Assembly: GCA_029261195.1 (NCBI GenBank)
Contig: JAJDBU010000075.1
Location: 1 to 64,000 of the forward strand
Direction of reading: 5' to 3'
DNA length: 64,000 bases
From: Nitrospirota bacterium
Lineage (GTDB): Bacteria; Nitrospirota; Nitrospiria; SBBL01; JAADHI01
Shown here: positions 28,447 through 38,785 of the stretch, in pieces
Numbering within the stretch: the first letter of the stretch is position 1
Layout of the letters: each line of letters opens with the position of its first letter
Made by a program: the position numbers and the translations under genes
The notes under the pieces: model-generated
Seen by the model: the letters and a program-made list of their open reading frames with translations, nothing else
The model's database searches: none
What the model was told of the DNA's origin: nothing

Positions 28447-29122
28447 GTTCTCGTTGTCCAAATAGTGCCGTGCCGATGCGTATCCAGCTTGCCCCTTCTT
28501 CAATTGCAATCTCAAAATCTGAAGACATGCCCATTGAAAAGCGATTGAGCCCCAGACCGTTTCCAAGTAAGCGCAATCGCGAGAAATAGGGCCGTGCGTC
28601 TTCCGGATGATCCGTTTTCGGCGGCAGGGTCATCAAACCCAGGAGTTCCAAGTGTCGCAGCTCCCGTATCGCCGCGACCAATGCGGGTGTCGCATCCGGT
28701 GTCGCTCCGTGTTTGCTCAACTCGCCACCGATATTGACCTCAATCAGCACAGACTGTTGTATAGCTCGACGACCCGCCTCCTTGTCGATTTTTTCGGCCA
28801 ATTGAAGAGAATCGACAGAATGAATCAAGTCAAAAAGCCCGACTGCTTTTTTCACTTTGTTGGTCTGAAGGGGACCGATGAGGTGCAAGGCGTCAATTTC
28901 CTTAATAAAACCTGATGTTTCGAATTTGGCAATACCCTCCTGAACCCTGTTTTCTCCGAAAACTGAAACCCCTGCGCACGCTGCAGCCTTGATTTCTTCA
29001 AGCCCGATTCGCTTTGAAGCGGCAACAAGCGTAATTTCCGAAGCTTTTCTGCCGGAGCGCTTCGCGGCATTCTGAATCAGCGCTGTAATTTTGTCAAAAG
29101 AGTCCAATCTGTTGTTCATCAT
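28415..29122 (-). CDS. yggS: YggS family PLP-binding homeostasis protein
   Basis: LVAASKRIGLEEIKAA, FGENRVQE, HLIGPLQTNKVKKA, LMTLPP, LNRFSMGMSSDFEIAIEEGASWIRIGTALFG. Confidence 0.95.
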   Translation of the reverse strand: MMNNRLDSFDKITALIQNAAKRSGRKASEITLVAASKRIGLEEIKAAACAGVSVFGENRVQEGIAKFETSGFIKEIDALHLIGPLQTNKVKKAVGLFDLIHSVDSLQLAEKIDKEAGRRAIQQSVLIEVNIGGELSKHGATPDATPALVAAIRELRHLELLGLMTLPPKTDHPEDARPYFSRLRLLGNGLGLNRFSMGMSSDFEIAIEEGASWIRIGTALFGQREHDAKNKQNRH

Positions 29123-29169
29123 TTCGGGAACTTGTCACCTAAAAAACCGGTCCTTTTCTGAACAGATTG

Positions 29170-29904
29170 TCATCGTAACATAATGCCGCTGAGCATGTTT
29201 CCCAGCTTTTTTTTGTCCCGTCGGAAAGAATAATAACGCTCTGGCAGGCAGGAGGTGCATAGACCTGCCACTGTGATCTGTTCAGGTGGTAATCCGACGG
29301 AGATCAATTGCATCCGGTTGAGCTTCGGCAGATCACAGCTCCAGCGATTGGTCTCGGACTTTCGCCCGAACTTTCGCCCGAACTTTCGAATGACATCCAC
29401 CTTGTGCGGAGTCTTTTCTTCAATGGCGCTCAACACATCTTCTCCGACCTCAAAGCAGCAGGGACCGATTGAAGGCCCGATCCCGGCAAGGATGTCTTTC
29501 GCTTCACTGCCGAAATCCGATACCATTCTGGTGACGCCCTGTGCAGCGATATTCAGGACGGAACCTCGCCATCCGGCATGGAGAGCGGCAATGATTTTCC
29601 GCTTCGGATCAAAGAGAAGGACCGGCACACAGTCCGCCGTCGCAACAGCAATGAAACAAGCGTTGCGATCTGTGACAAGACCATCTCCTTCCAGTTCACC
29701 CTGAGCAAGACCCTCTTGAACAAGGCCGTGGCCGTCATCCCTCAGACAAAGGATCTTATCTCCGTGGACCTGGGTGGCCGTAATCGGTCCTTCCCCATGT
29801 TCAAGGCCCTCACCTTTAAATTCTCGGTCACCAAAAAGATGAAATTGGGCCGGATGCTTAAAGAGAGAAAACGACCCGGTACCCGAGTCCAGACTCAGGG
29901 GCAT
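29170..29904 (-). CDS. pgeF: peptidoglycan editing factor PgeF/YfiH (laccase-domain)
   Basis: ATQVHG, ATADCVPVLLFD, AALHAGWRGS, GIGPSIGPCCFEVG; ATG overlaps the ftsZ stop codon as TGATG. Confidence 0.92.
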   Translation of the reverse strand: MPLSLDSGTGSFSLFKHPAQFHLFGDREFKGEGLEHGEGPITATQVHGDKILCLRDDGHGLVQEGLAQGELEGDGLVTDRNACFIAVATADCVPVLLFDPKRKIIAALHAGWRGSVLNIAAQGVTRMVSDFGSEAKDILAGIGPSIGPCCFEVGEDVLSAIEEKTPHKVDVIRKFGRKFGRKSETNRWSCDLPKLNRMQLISVGLPPEQITVAGLCTSCLPERYYSFRRDKKKLGNMLSGIMLR

Positions 29905-31079
29905 CAGTCCGCTTGATTTCGAATAAAGGTCGGAATATCCCACTCGTCTTCCGAAAAGAGGGATCGGTTCTGGCGAATGCCCTTCAGCTCACCCCTGACT
30001 TCCTCTCTGAGTTCTTCCCGCACAACTTCCCGGACTTTAATCCCGGATTGAGACCCGTTCGTAGCTGGATGCGTCGGAACAAGCACTTCTTTTTCGGGAG
30101 AAGTCATCATCTCAATCTCTTCAAAACCCGTGGCAATTACGGTGACTCTGACCTCATCCCCCATTTGCTCTGAAATAACCGAGCCAAAGATGATGTTTGC
30201 ATCGGGATCGACCACCTTCTGGATAATCGATGAAGCGTCGTTCACCTCATGAAGAGAGAGATCCGATCCGCCGGTCACGTTCAGAAGCACACCACGCGCA
30301 CCTTCAATCGAACTTTCCTCCAAAAGCGGACTCGAAATGGCAATCTGAGCCGCTTCAACCGCTCGGTTTTCTCCACTCGCTACACCCATGCCCATCACTG
30401 ATCGTCCCATGTGAGACATCACCGCTCGAACATCTGCAAAGTCAACATTCATCAAACCCGGTGTCGTAATCAGAGAGGAGATGCCATCGACCGCCTGTCT
30501 GAGGACATCATCCACGACCAGGAAGGCATCTGTCAGAGGGGTGCCTTTTTCGACGACACTTAAAAGCCGCTGATTCGGGATGATGATGACGGAGTGACAA
30601 CCTTTTTTCAGTTCTCGAATCCCCTCTTCCGCCTGTCTCATCCGTTTCGGTCCCTCAAAATCGAAAGGTTTTGTCACGACGCCGACAGTCAATATCCCCA
30701 TCTCTTTGGCGATATTGGCGATGACCGGTGCCGCCCCGGTTCCCGTCCCCCCGCCCATACCGGCAGTCACAAAAAGCATGTCGGTTTCAGACAACATTTC
30801 GCGAATCAGGTCGATCGTCTCCAAAGCCGACTCTCGACCGATTTGAGGCCGTCCTCCCGCGCCCAAACCTCGCGTCAGCTTTGTCCCAAGCTGAATCATA
30901 CGTTGAGATTTCGCCATATTAAGGGCCTGACTGTCGGTATTGGCCGTAACAAAATCGACCCCTTCGACATCACGGTTGATCATGTTATTGATCGCATTTG
31001 AGCCCCCGCCTCCAACACCGATAACCTTAATCCGCGCCGCTTTCTGGTTCTGTGTCTCTTCATCAAATAAAAACATCAC
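29904..31079 (-). CDS. ftsZ: cell division GTPase FtsZ
   Basis: IKVIGVGGGGSNAINNMI, TAGMGGGTGTGAAPVIA, C-terminal DEWDIPTFIRNQAD. Confidence 0.98.
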   Translation of the reverse strand: MMFLFDEETQNQKAARIKVIGVGGGGSNAINNMINRDVEGVDFVTANTDSQALNMAKSQRMIQLGTKLTRGLGAGGRPQIGRESALETIDLIREMLSETDMLFVTAGMGGGTGTGAAPVIANIAKEMGILTVGVVTKPFDFEGPKRMRQAEEGIRELKKGCHSVIIIPNQRLLSVVEKGTPLTDAFLVVDDVLRQAVDGISSLITTPGLMNVDFADVRAVMSHMGRSVMGMGVASGENRAVEAAQIAISSPLLEESSIEGARGVLLNVTGGSDLSLHEVNDASSIIQKVVDPDANIIFGSVISEQMGDEVRVTVIATGFEEIEMMTSPEKEVLVPTHPATNGSQSGIKVREVVREELREEVRGELKGIRQNRSLFSEDEWDIPTFIRNQAD

Positions 31080-31167
31080 CCCTCCTTTTTTTGTGGTACA
31101 CCCGAATCCTGATGGTTCCGTAATAGAGTTGTCATTCCCCTGAAAACGGGAATGACAACTCTTTAAT

Positions 31168-32388
31168 TTAAAAAAAACCTTTTGCCCAGGTTTTCATACG
31201 AAAAAACATCTGTCTCTTCCCATTTCTTCTCACCTCTTCCTTCTTTCGATTTCTGAAAGCATAGAGGGTCAGACCCACGCCGGTTGCAAAGGCGGGGGCG
31301 TTGACAACATCAACCAGACCGCCAATCCCTTCGGGCTTGCCAACGCGCACCGGCAAGCCAAGAACCCGTTCGGCAAGTTCCGCCATTCCCCTCAGCGAGG
31401 AAGTGCCGCCCGTGATCACCATACCGGAGGCGATCTTGTCCTCATCTTTCATATTTTCGATCTCTCGTGCGACGAGCGAAAAAAGTTCCTCCGCGCGCGG
31501 TTCGATAATTTCGGCCAGGAGCTGGACGGAGAGTTTTCTGGGTGGGCGTCCGCCGACACTGGGCACATCGATCTCTTCATCCTCTTTCACCATCTCGATC
31601 AATGCGCAACCGTGGGAAATTTTAATCTTTTCGGCATCCTCCCGGGGCGTTCTGAGGCCAATGGCGATGTCGTTGGTAAAATGCCCTCCTCCGATCGGCA
31701 GCACCGCTGTATGCCGAATGCCACCGTCCACAAAAGTGGCAATGTCAGTCGTACCGCCTCCGATATCAACGACCGCCACTCCAAGTTCCTTTTCTTCCGG
31801 GGTCAGGATGGCCTCGCTGGAGGCCAAGGGCTGGAGGATCATTTCCTCCATGTCGAGACCCGCTCGTTGAATGCTTTTTACAATATTCTGGGCCGCCGTC
31901 ACCGCGCCGGTAATGATATGGACCAGGACCTCCAGCCGAACACCCGACATGCCAAGCGGGGCTTTGATGCCGTCCTGGCTATCGACAATAAATTCCTGTG
32001 GCAGGACATGAAGGATTTCACGATCGAGCGGGATGGCCTGAGCCCTTGCGGCATCCAGGACACGGTCGATATCCATCTGCGTGACTTCCTGATCTTTGAC
32101 GGCAATGACACCCCGGCTGTTAAATCCCTTGATATGTCCGCCGGCGATACCCGTGTACACCAGGCCGATGTCGATCCCTGCCATCAATTCGGCTTCTTCT
32201 ACCGAGCGTTTGATCGCGTTGACCGTACTTTCGATATTGACGACCATGCCCTTTTTGAGCCCATGCGATGGATGTGTTCCGATCCCGATGATATCGAGCC
32301 GTTTATCATCAATCACTTCCGCCACAATCGTGCAGATTTTTGTCGTACCCACATCGAGTCCAACCAGAATATCTTCATGTTTTGACAT
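31168..32388 (-). CDS. ftsA: cell division protein FtsA
   Basis: ILVGLDVGTTKICTIVAE, VVDIGGGTTDIATF, VITGGTSSLRGMAELAERVLGLPVRVG, C-terminal amphipathic helix. Confidence 0.97.
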   Translation of the reverse strand: MSKHEDILVGLDVGTTKICTIVAEVIDDKRLDIIGIGTHPSHGLKKGMVVNIESTVNAIKRSVEEAELMAGIDIGLVYTGIAGGHIKGFNSRGVIAVKDQEVTQMDIDRVLDAARAQAIPLDREILHVLPQEFIVDSQDGIKAPLGMSGVRLEVLVHIITGAVTAAQNIVKSIQRAGLDMEEMILQPLASSEAILTPEEKELGVAVVDIGGGTTDIATFVDGGIRHTAVLPIGGGHFTNDIAIGLRTPREDAEKIKISHGCALIEMVKEDEEIDVPSVGGRPPRKLSVQLLAEIIEPRAEELFSLVAREIENMKDEDKIASGMVITGGTSSLRGMAELAERVLGLPVRVGKPEGIGGLVDVVNAPAFATGVGLTLYAFRNRKKEEVRRNGKRQMFFRMKTWAKGFF

Positions 32389-32401
32389 CGCGTACTCCTT
32401 T

Positions 32402-33277
32402 TTAGAAATAAGTCGTATCGGACGATTTTCCTGATACAAACGGTCTCCGAAAAGCACCGCCTTTTACAATGACCTGACCGGGAAACCGAAGATCGATTTC
32501 CCATTTCAAGAGGCCTCGTGCCTTGAGATCCTCTTCAATCGCCAAGAAACGCGCCCAACGTTCACTGAAGTGCGTTCCACCAAAATGAAGCAGGCCGAGC
32601 TGGCCCTCTCCCCCTCCGGTAAAATAAACGAGCAGATCTTCCGGGTCAGAAAGGTCAATAAACAGGTCTAGACGATTTCCCAAAACAGACCCTAAGGCCA
32701 GGGCTTTCGCATAAGCCTCTTCCTTGAAATGGAGCAGGCGAGGCAGACCGTCCAGAAGGTTTTTTTTCGGATTAAGCCCCGTCTGCAGCACCTTTGCTTC
32801 GGAATCGATGATGACGACGGTGACGGACTCCTGGGTGATTTTTTCCGTATTGTCATCCACTTCAAACCTCGCCGCTGCCGGCTGGGTTTCTTCCAGAATA
32901 ATCAACAAGCGATTCGGGAAATCTTTTTTGACCGTGGCGGCTTTGATCCGTGGGTTTTCCAGAAGACGACGATGGACCGCTTCAATGTCAACCTTAAAGA
33001 TGTTCTGTCCAACAACAGGGTCAAGGCCCTTCATGATCTCATCCTCCCGGAGAGACTGAATGCCGACCCACTTAATTTTTTCGACCTGAAAGACTTCGGA
33101 GGTCGAAATCTTTTCAAGGGCAGTTACAATGGCAAAGAGTCCGCAACCGAACAAGAAGGAAACCCCTATGATCTGAAACGAACCGGACAAGCCGCTTCTC
33201 GCCATTTTTGCTTTTTTATCCATGGTTTTTTTCTGAGAGTTCCTTTTTAGGTTCTGCTTTTTTTGCACCTTTTTCAC
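32402..33277 (-). CDS. ftsQ: cell division protein FtsQ
   Basis: Single TM, POTRA (VEKIKWVGIQSLREDEIMKGL), ENPRIKAATVKKDFPNRLLIILEETQPAA. Confidence 0.92.
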   Translation of the reverse strand: MKKVQKKQNLKRNSQKKTMDKKAKMARSGLSGSFQIIGVSFLFGCGLFAIVTALEKISTSEVFQVEKIKWVGIQSLREDEIMKGLDPVVGQNIFKVDIEAVHRRLLENPRIKAATVKKDFPNRLLIILEETQPAAARFEVDDNTEKITQESVTVVIIDSEAKVLQTGLNPKKNLLDGLPRLLHFKEEAYAKALALGSVLGNRLDLFIDLSDPEDLLVYFTGGGEGQLGLLHFGGTHFSERWARFLAIEEDLKARGLLKWEIDLRFPGQVIVKGGAFRRPFVSGKSSDTTYF

Positions 33278-33284
33278 TTGCGCT

Positions 33285-34208
33285 CTATTTTCCCAGGGAA
33301 GCAGTTTCTAATATCTGTTCAATTAAATGATCGAATGAAATCCCGAGCCCTGCGGCAATTTCAGGCATCAAGCTGGTTTCCGTCATGCCCGGCAGGGCAT
33401 TGACCTCCAGAAGATAGGGCCGGTCTTCTCGATCAATCAATAGATCAACACGGCTGTATCCACTACAACCCAGCACTTGATGGGCCTTTAAAGCCAATTT
33501 AAGTACTTCTTTTTCGAAATCTTTGCTCAGTGGTGCCGGAAAAACATGTTTCGACATGCCACTGACGTATTTCGCCGAATAGTCGTAAAAGCGGCCTTTA
33601 GGCCTGATTTCGATTGCACCCAGGGCCTTCTCACTTAAAATGCCGACATGAACCTCTTTCCCGTCGATATAGTGTTCAATGATGATCCGGGGGCCGTATT
33701 GAACGGCCACATCCAGGGCCGCATGAAAAGCCTTTTCTTCCTCAACAATGGCGACGCCCACGCTGGAGCCTTCCGAAACCGGCTTCACGACGACCGGCGT
33801 TTCAAAAGGCAGTTGTTTTAAGGTGAAGGCCCCTGCATCTTCTGACTTCAATATAAAGGCGGGTGGCATTGGAAGCTGATGGGCATAAAAAAGGTCGCGC
33901 GATAGAATCTTATTCATGCTAAGCGCACACGCCGAAACACCCGAGCCGGTGTAGGGAATCTGCATGATTTCCAGTAGACCCTGAATCGTCCCGTCTTCTC
34001 CATAACGGCCATGCAAAGCGATGAAAGCAATGTCGATCTTCCCGGATTTCAAGGCAAAGGGAAGGTCTTGATCGACAAGAATTTTCTTCACGCAATAGCC
34101 AAGACGATTAAGCGCCGCCGCGACGGCCTCTCCTGTCTTGAGGGAGACTTCTTTTTCCACCGAGAGTCCACCCATCAAAACGCCGATGTTTTTATTTTTG
34201 GCCGACAA
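33285..34208 (-). CDS. ddl: D-alanine--D-alanine ligase
   Basis: GVLMGGLSVEKEVSLKTG, HGRYGEDGTIQGLLE, YLLEVNALPGMTETSLMPEIA. Confidence 0.96.
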   Translation of the reverse strand: MSAKNKNIGVLMGGLSVEKEVSLKTGEAVAAALNRLGYCVKKILVDQDLPFALKSGKIDIAFIALHGRYGEDGTIQGLLEIMQIPYTGSGVSACALSMNKILSRDLFYAHQLPMPPAFILKSEDAGAFTLKQLPFETPVVVKPVSEGSSVGVAIVEEEKAFHAALDVAVQYGPRIIIEHYIDGKEVHVGILSEKALGAIEIRPKGRFYDYSAKYVSGMSKHVFPAPLSKDFEKEVLKLALKAHQVLGCSGYSRVDLLIDREDRPYLLEVNALPGMTETSLMPEIAAGLGISFDHLIEQILETASLGK

Positions 34209-35109
34209 TTTTCACCTCCGGCTCTAATTCAACGCCGAAACGCTCAGCGACCGTATGCTGCATTTTTTCAATCAGGGCGATAAAATCACTGGCCTTTGCG
34301 CCACCCTTGTTGATGACAAAATTGGCGTGCTGGCTTGAGATTTCGGCCCCACCGATACGATGCCCTTTCAAGCCTGCTTTTTCGACAAGATCTCCCGCAA
34401 AGCCATTGGCTGGATTTTTAAAAACCGACCCGCAATTTGAGAGATTAACCGGCTGGCGATCCCGTCGTTTTTTCAAGATCGACTTAATCTTCTCTTCGAT
34501 CTCGGCCTTTGGCCTCGGAGTCAAACGAAAGGCGACAGCTAAAATAATACCTCGCGGAAGCTTCGTGCCGCGATAGGTAAAACCGACCTCCTGAACCGGA
34601 ATTTCAGAAATTTCCCCCGTCTCATTCACAAGCGTGACGCTGATGACGGCCTCCGAGGTTTCCGCGCCGGGAACACCAGCATTCATCGCAACCGCCCCGC
34701 CGACCGAACCTGGAATACCGGCAGCAAATTCAAGACCGCCGAGATCGTTTTCCATTGCGAAGGTTGCGACTTTTGGGTAGGACGCGCCACCCTCCGCCAT
34801 CAGGAAATCAAAACCGACGGCCTCTATTTTGTTAAGTTGACGCAAATTAAAAACAATCCCGCCGATGCCGCCGTCTTTAATCAAAAGGTTACTGCCTCCG
34901 CCAAGGACAAAATAGGGCAGATGATGTTTTGAAATCTGCTCCAGCAGAAAGACAAGCTCCGTCACATTTGAAGGAAAGACCATGACATTGCCCGGACCGC
35001 CGACCTTGAGTGTGGTATAGGGTGCGAGCGGCTCATCCCAACGAAGATCGCCCTGAAACCCCTTGAGTACCTCCCGATAGAAGGCCGTATCACAAATCTC
35101 TTCAGTCAT
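34192..35109 (-). CDS. murB: UDP-N-acetylmuramate dehydrogenase
   Basis: LGGGSNLLIKDGGIGG, LEFAAGIPGSVGGAVAMNAG, GSVFKNPANGFAGDLVEKAGLKG. Confidence 0.96.
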   Translation of the reverse strand: MTEEICDTAFYREVLKGFQGDLRWDEPLAPYTTLKVGGPGNVMVFPSNVTELVFLLEQISKHHLPYFVLGGGSNLLIKDGGIGGIVFNLRQLNKIEAVGFDFLMAEGGASYPKVATFAMENDLGGLEFAAGIPGSVGGAVAMNAGVPGAETSEAVISVTLVNETGEISEIPVQEVGFTYRGTKLPRGIILAVAFRLTPRPKAEIEEKIKSILKKRRDRQPVNLSNCGSVFKNPANGFAGDLVEKAGLKGHRIGGAEISSQHANFVINKGGAKASDFIALIEKMQHTVAERFGVELEPEVKIVGQK

Positions 35110-36482
35110 TTTGACCCCGAATGCTCCGACAAAAAGGCCTCACCAACCTTCCAGATATCCCCGGCCCCGAGTGTCAAAATCATTAGTCCTGGCTGAGCGA
35201 TTTTTTTAAGCTGCGCCACAATCTCATCTCGGTCATCGATAAAAAGGCTTGTCCCCTTATGATGGGCACAGACCGCTTTATAGAGACCTTCTCCAGTGAT
35301 CCCTGCAATCGGCGCTTCACCCGCCGGATAAATCTCCGTCAAGATCAAGTGATCGACCCCTTCAAATGAAGTGGCCAAGTCATCAAGGCAGTCACGGGTT
35401 CGTGTATATCGATGCGGTTGAAAGACCACGGCCAGGTCACTCCCCCAACCGGCCTTCGCGGCTGCAATCGCGGCGCGGATTTCGGTGGGATGGTGGGCAT
35501 AGTCATCAACAAGCAAAACGCCATCTCGTTCTCCGAGGTTCTGAAAACGCCTTTCCACCCCCCGATAGGCCGCAATGCCTTCCTGAATGATCGTCGTTGG
35601 CAGATCCAGTTCAAGCCCGACGGCGATGGCGGCGAGGGCGTTTAAGACATTGTGATGGCCCGGTGCAGGCAGAGAAAATCGACCGAGCCTCTTCCCTTCG
35701 TAGCTGACGTTAAAATGGCTTTCCCAGGCCTCGTAAACGATCTGCTCAGCACGAAGCTGCACTGACTCGACTGTGCCGTATCGGAGCAGGCGTTTTTCGG
35801 TGCGATGAATCATATTGGTCAGAAGCGGATCATCCCCACAGAGAATGACCAGGCCGTAGAAGGGCACCTTGTTCATAAAATCAAGAAAGGTCGATTCGAT
35901 GGCTTCAAAGGTTTTGTAATAATCCAGGTGCTCATGATCCAATCCCGTAACGACTGCAATCGTCGGCGTCAACTTCAAAAAGGAGCCGTCACTCTCGTCG
36001 GCTTCGGCAACCAGAAAATCGCCTTCTCCTTTTTGAGCATGACCCCCGAAGCTGTTGACCTTGCCGCCGATAACTGCCGTCGGGTCAAGCCCTCCATGCG
36101 CCAGAACCGTTGCTACCATCGTTGTCGTCGTCGTTTTACCATGTGCTCCCGCCACGGCAATGCCGTAGCGAAGCCGCATCAGTTCGGCAAGCATTTCAGC
36201 CCGGGGGATGACCGGAATTTTCTGCTCTTTTGCAGCAAGCACCTCAACATTGTCGGGACGAATGGCGGAAGAGATCACAACTACCTCTGCCCCCTTGATA
36301 AAACGGGCATCGTGTCCGAGATAGATCTTTCCGCCACTTGCATTCAGACGCTCCGTCCGCTCAGATACTGATTGATCGGAGCCTGAGACAAGGAACCCGA
36401 GGTTCAGCAAAATTTCTGCAATCCCACTCATACCGGCACCGCCGATGCCGACAAAATGGATATGTTGTACCTTACGAAACAT
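35106..36482 (-). CDS. murC: UDP-N-acetylmuramate--L-alanine ligase
   Basis: HFVGIGGAGMSGIAEILLNLGF, AGAHGKTTTTTMVATVL, DDYAHHPTEIRA. Confidence 0.97.
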   Translation of the reverse strand: MFRKVQHIHFVGIGGAGMSGIAEILLNLGFLVSGSDQSVSERTERLNASGGKIYLGHDARFIKGAEVVVISSAIRPDNVEVLAAKEQKIPVIPRAEMLAELMRLRYGIAVAGAHGKTTTTTMVATVLAHGGLDPTAVIGGKVNSFGGHAQKGEGDFLVAEADESDGSFLKLTPTIAVVTGLDHEHLDYYKTFEAIESTFLDFMNKVPFYGLVILCGDDPLLTNMIHRTEKRLLRYGTVESVQLRAEQIVYEAWESHFNVSYEGKRLGRFSLPAPGHHNVLNALAAIAVGLELDLPTTIIQEGIAAYRGVERRFQNLGERDGVLLVDDYAHHPTEIRAAIAAAKAGWGSDLAVVFQPHRYTRTRDCLDDLATSFEGVDHLILTEIYPAGEAPIAGITGEGLYKAVCAHHKGTSLFIDDRDEIVAQLKKIAQPGLMILTLGAGDIWKVGEAFLSEHSGSK

Positions 36483-36491
36483 ATCTTACCG

Positions 36492-37583
36492 TCAACTGTT
36501 TTCCACTAATTCCAAACAAGCAACTACAATATCTTCCGCCGCTTTTTTATTCCCCTGCCGACTTGCCGCTTTTTCCATCAGCTTCAGCTGGTCTGCATCG
36601 AAAAGGTATTTATCGATTAGCTCCGCAAGCTTCGGCCCACTCAGTTCCCGATCACGCAACATCGTTGAGGCACCCGCTTTGACAAAGGCCAAGGCGTTTT
36701 CTTCCTGATGCCCCCCTGCATGGGGAAAAGGAATCAGAATCGACCCTTTTTTCGCGATTGCGAGTTCTGAGAGCGTAGCCGCACCTGCACGGCTAACGAC
36801 AAGATCGGCTGCTGCATAAGCCCCCGCCATGTCGTCGATGAAGTCCGTGACATCGGCTTCATAGTGTTCTGTGTCGTAGACTGACTGCACCTTTTCAAGG
36901 TCACGCTTCCCGGTCTGATGAATAATAAAGGGAATAAGTTTCAAGTCTTTGAGTAAAGGGAGGGCAGACATCATCGCCTGATTGATGGAGTGCGCCCCCT
37001 GGCTCCCCCCGAGTATGAGTAGCGTTGGCGACTTTCTTCCTGTTACACCCGGTTTTTTCGTCCCGATTTCGGGTCGAACCGGCACGCCGAGCCGATTGAT
37101 CCGATTGCTGGAAAGTCTTGTTTGTGAGGCCGTAAAGGCGGTCACCACCATATGGCAGAAGGGGGCAACCAAACGATTAGAAAGTCCCGGCACGACATTC
37201 GGCTCCAGGATTACCCGTTTAATGCGAAGCAGAATCGCCGCTAAAAGAACCGGACCGGCGGAATAACCGCCGACCCCGATCACAAGCTGGGGAGAAAATC
37301 GCCTCAGGATCCGCATCGATTCAATGAGCCCTTTCGGCACGGCCAGCAGGGATGCAACCCGTCCGCCTAAACCCTTTCCGATAAAACCTTTTGACGAAAT
37401 TGCTTCAAAACAGTAGCCTTTTTTGAGCAGAGGGTTTTCTCCGATACCCCCTGCTGTCCCGACAAAAAGGACTTTCGCTTCTGAGCGGAACCTCATAAAG
37501 GTCTCCGCCAAGGCAATACCGGGATAGAGATGCCCTCCTGTACCGCCTCCGGCAATCACGACTCTCATGAAAGCCCCTCCCAC
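36492..37583 (-). CDS. murG: undecaprenyl-PP-MurNAc-pentapeptide GlcNAc transferase
   Basis: IAGGGTGGHLYPGIALAE, ILGGSQGAHSIN, VSRAGAATLSELA. Confidence 0.96.
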   Translation of the reverse strand: MGGAFMRVVIAGGGTGGHLYPGIALAETFMRFRSEAKVLFVGTAGGIGENPLLKKGYCFEAISSKGFIGKGLGGRVASLLAVPKGLIESMRILRRFSPQLVIGVGGYSAGPVLLAAILLRIKRVILEPNVVPGLSNRLVAPFCHMVVTAFTASQTRLSSNRINRLGVPVRPEIGTKKPGVTGRKSPTLLILGGSQGAHSINQAMMSALPLLKDLKLIPFIIHQTGKRDLEKVQSVYDTEHYEADVTDFIDDMAGAYAAADLVVSRAGAATLSELAIAKKGSILIPFPHAGGHQEENALAFVKAGASTMLRDRELSGPKLAELIDKYLFDADQLKLMEKAASRQGNKKAAEDIVVACLELVENS

Positions 37584-38785
37584 AATGGACTGAAGCCCTT
37601 CCGCTCATTAATATTCCGTGAAATATTGTAAAGAAAAGCGACAGCGACAGAATTGGCTAAAAGAGAAGAACCTCCGTAACTAAGAAACGGCAGAGGTAAT
37701 CCCTTGGTCGGCAACAGGCCTGTGACAACGCCCATATTTAAGAGGGCCGGAAGCGTGATCAACAAGGTCATGCCGATGGCGAGCATTCTTTGAAATGGCG
37801 TCTCGACCATCAGGGAGATTCGTAGTCCGCGCCACAAAATAAGCACAAAGAGCGTCAGGACCAGGGTCGTGCCGAGCAATCCAAAAGACTCTCCAATCAC
37901 GGCAAAGATGAAATCCGTATGGGGTTCCGGGAGAAAAAACAGGATCTGTTTGCCCTCTGCCAGTCCCGTTCCGCTGAGGCCGCCACTGCCGAGAGCGATT
38001 TGAGATTGAATCATCTGAAGACCGCTGCCATAGCGGTCTTCCCAGGGATTCATGAAAGCTGTGATACGCTTGAGGCGATAAGGAGAAGAAACGACCCAGT
38101 AATAGGCCACTGGAAGTGTGAAGCCTAACAGGATCACGACCTGCGTCATGGGAATGCCCCCTAAAAAGAGGAGGATGAGGGAGATGCTCAGTATCACAAT
38201 CGTTGTACCGAAATCGGGCTCAATCAGGATCAATACAGCAAGCGAAGCCATGACGATCAGGGGCGGTACAGCACCATCAACGAAACGCCCGAGGCGCAGG
38301 TCTTTTTTTGCGATATAGTGAGCCAGATAGATCACGGCAAACAGTTTCGCAATTTCGGAGGGTTGAAAAGAGACCGGTCCAAGTGCAATCCAACGACGGG
38401 AACCATTGACCTCTGCGCCAAAAATCAGGACAGAAGCCATCAAAACAAAAATAGAGACCGTCATGGGAAAAATCCACTCCCGAAGACGATCGGTCTCAAG
38501 GCGAGAGACCATCATAAATGCAGCGAAACCCAGGAGACTCCACTGAAGCTGTTTTTTGATAAAGTAAAAGGAATCGTCATAGCTCCGCTCAGCGAGAATA
38601 CTGCTTGCCGTGTAGACCATCACAAGACCGATCAGGCTGAGTATCACGATCAGTGCAAGCAAGGTCCAATCTCCAGAGCGGCGAGGTGTCCGTCTCGTTT
38701 TATCCCGCTGACGCCGGGCCGTTCCCGGACCAAAGGGAAGCGTAATCTGCATCGTATTTGCGGACCGTCTTCTGCGTCTCGGCAT
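37565..38785 (-). CDS. ftsW: SEDS family peptidoglycan polymerase FtsW
   Basis: FQPSEIAKLFAVIYLA, LIEPDFGTTIVI, FAVIGESFGLLG, LPFLSYGGSSLLAN. Confidence 0.96.
   Translation of the reverse strand: MPRRRRRSANTMQITLPFGPGTARRQRDKTRRTPRRSGDWTLLALIVILSLIGLVMVYTASSILAERSYDDSFYFIKKQLQWSLLGFAAFMMVSRLETDRLREWIFPMTVSIFVLMASVLIFGAEVNGSRRWIALGPVSFQPSEIAKLFAVIYLAHYIAKKDLRLGRFVDGAVPPLIVMASLAVLILIEPDFGTTIVILSISLILLFLGGIPMTQVVILLGFTLPVAYYWVVSSPYRLKRITAFMNPWEDRYGSGLQMIQSQIALGSGGLSGTGLAEGKQILFFLPEPHTDFIFAVIGESFGLLGTTLVLTLFVLILWRGLRISLMVETPFQRMLAIGMTLLITLPALLNMGVVTGLLPTKGLPLPFLSYGGSSLLANSVAVAFLYNISRNINERKGFSPLWEGLS

Noticed and set aside
31612-32385. 257-aa plus-strand ORF antisense to ftsA
   Set aside because: Fully embedded in ftsA, whose conserved motifs define the coding strand; the antisense translation has no recognisable family.
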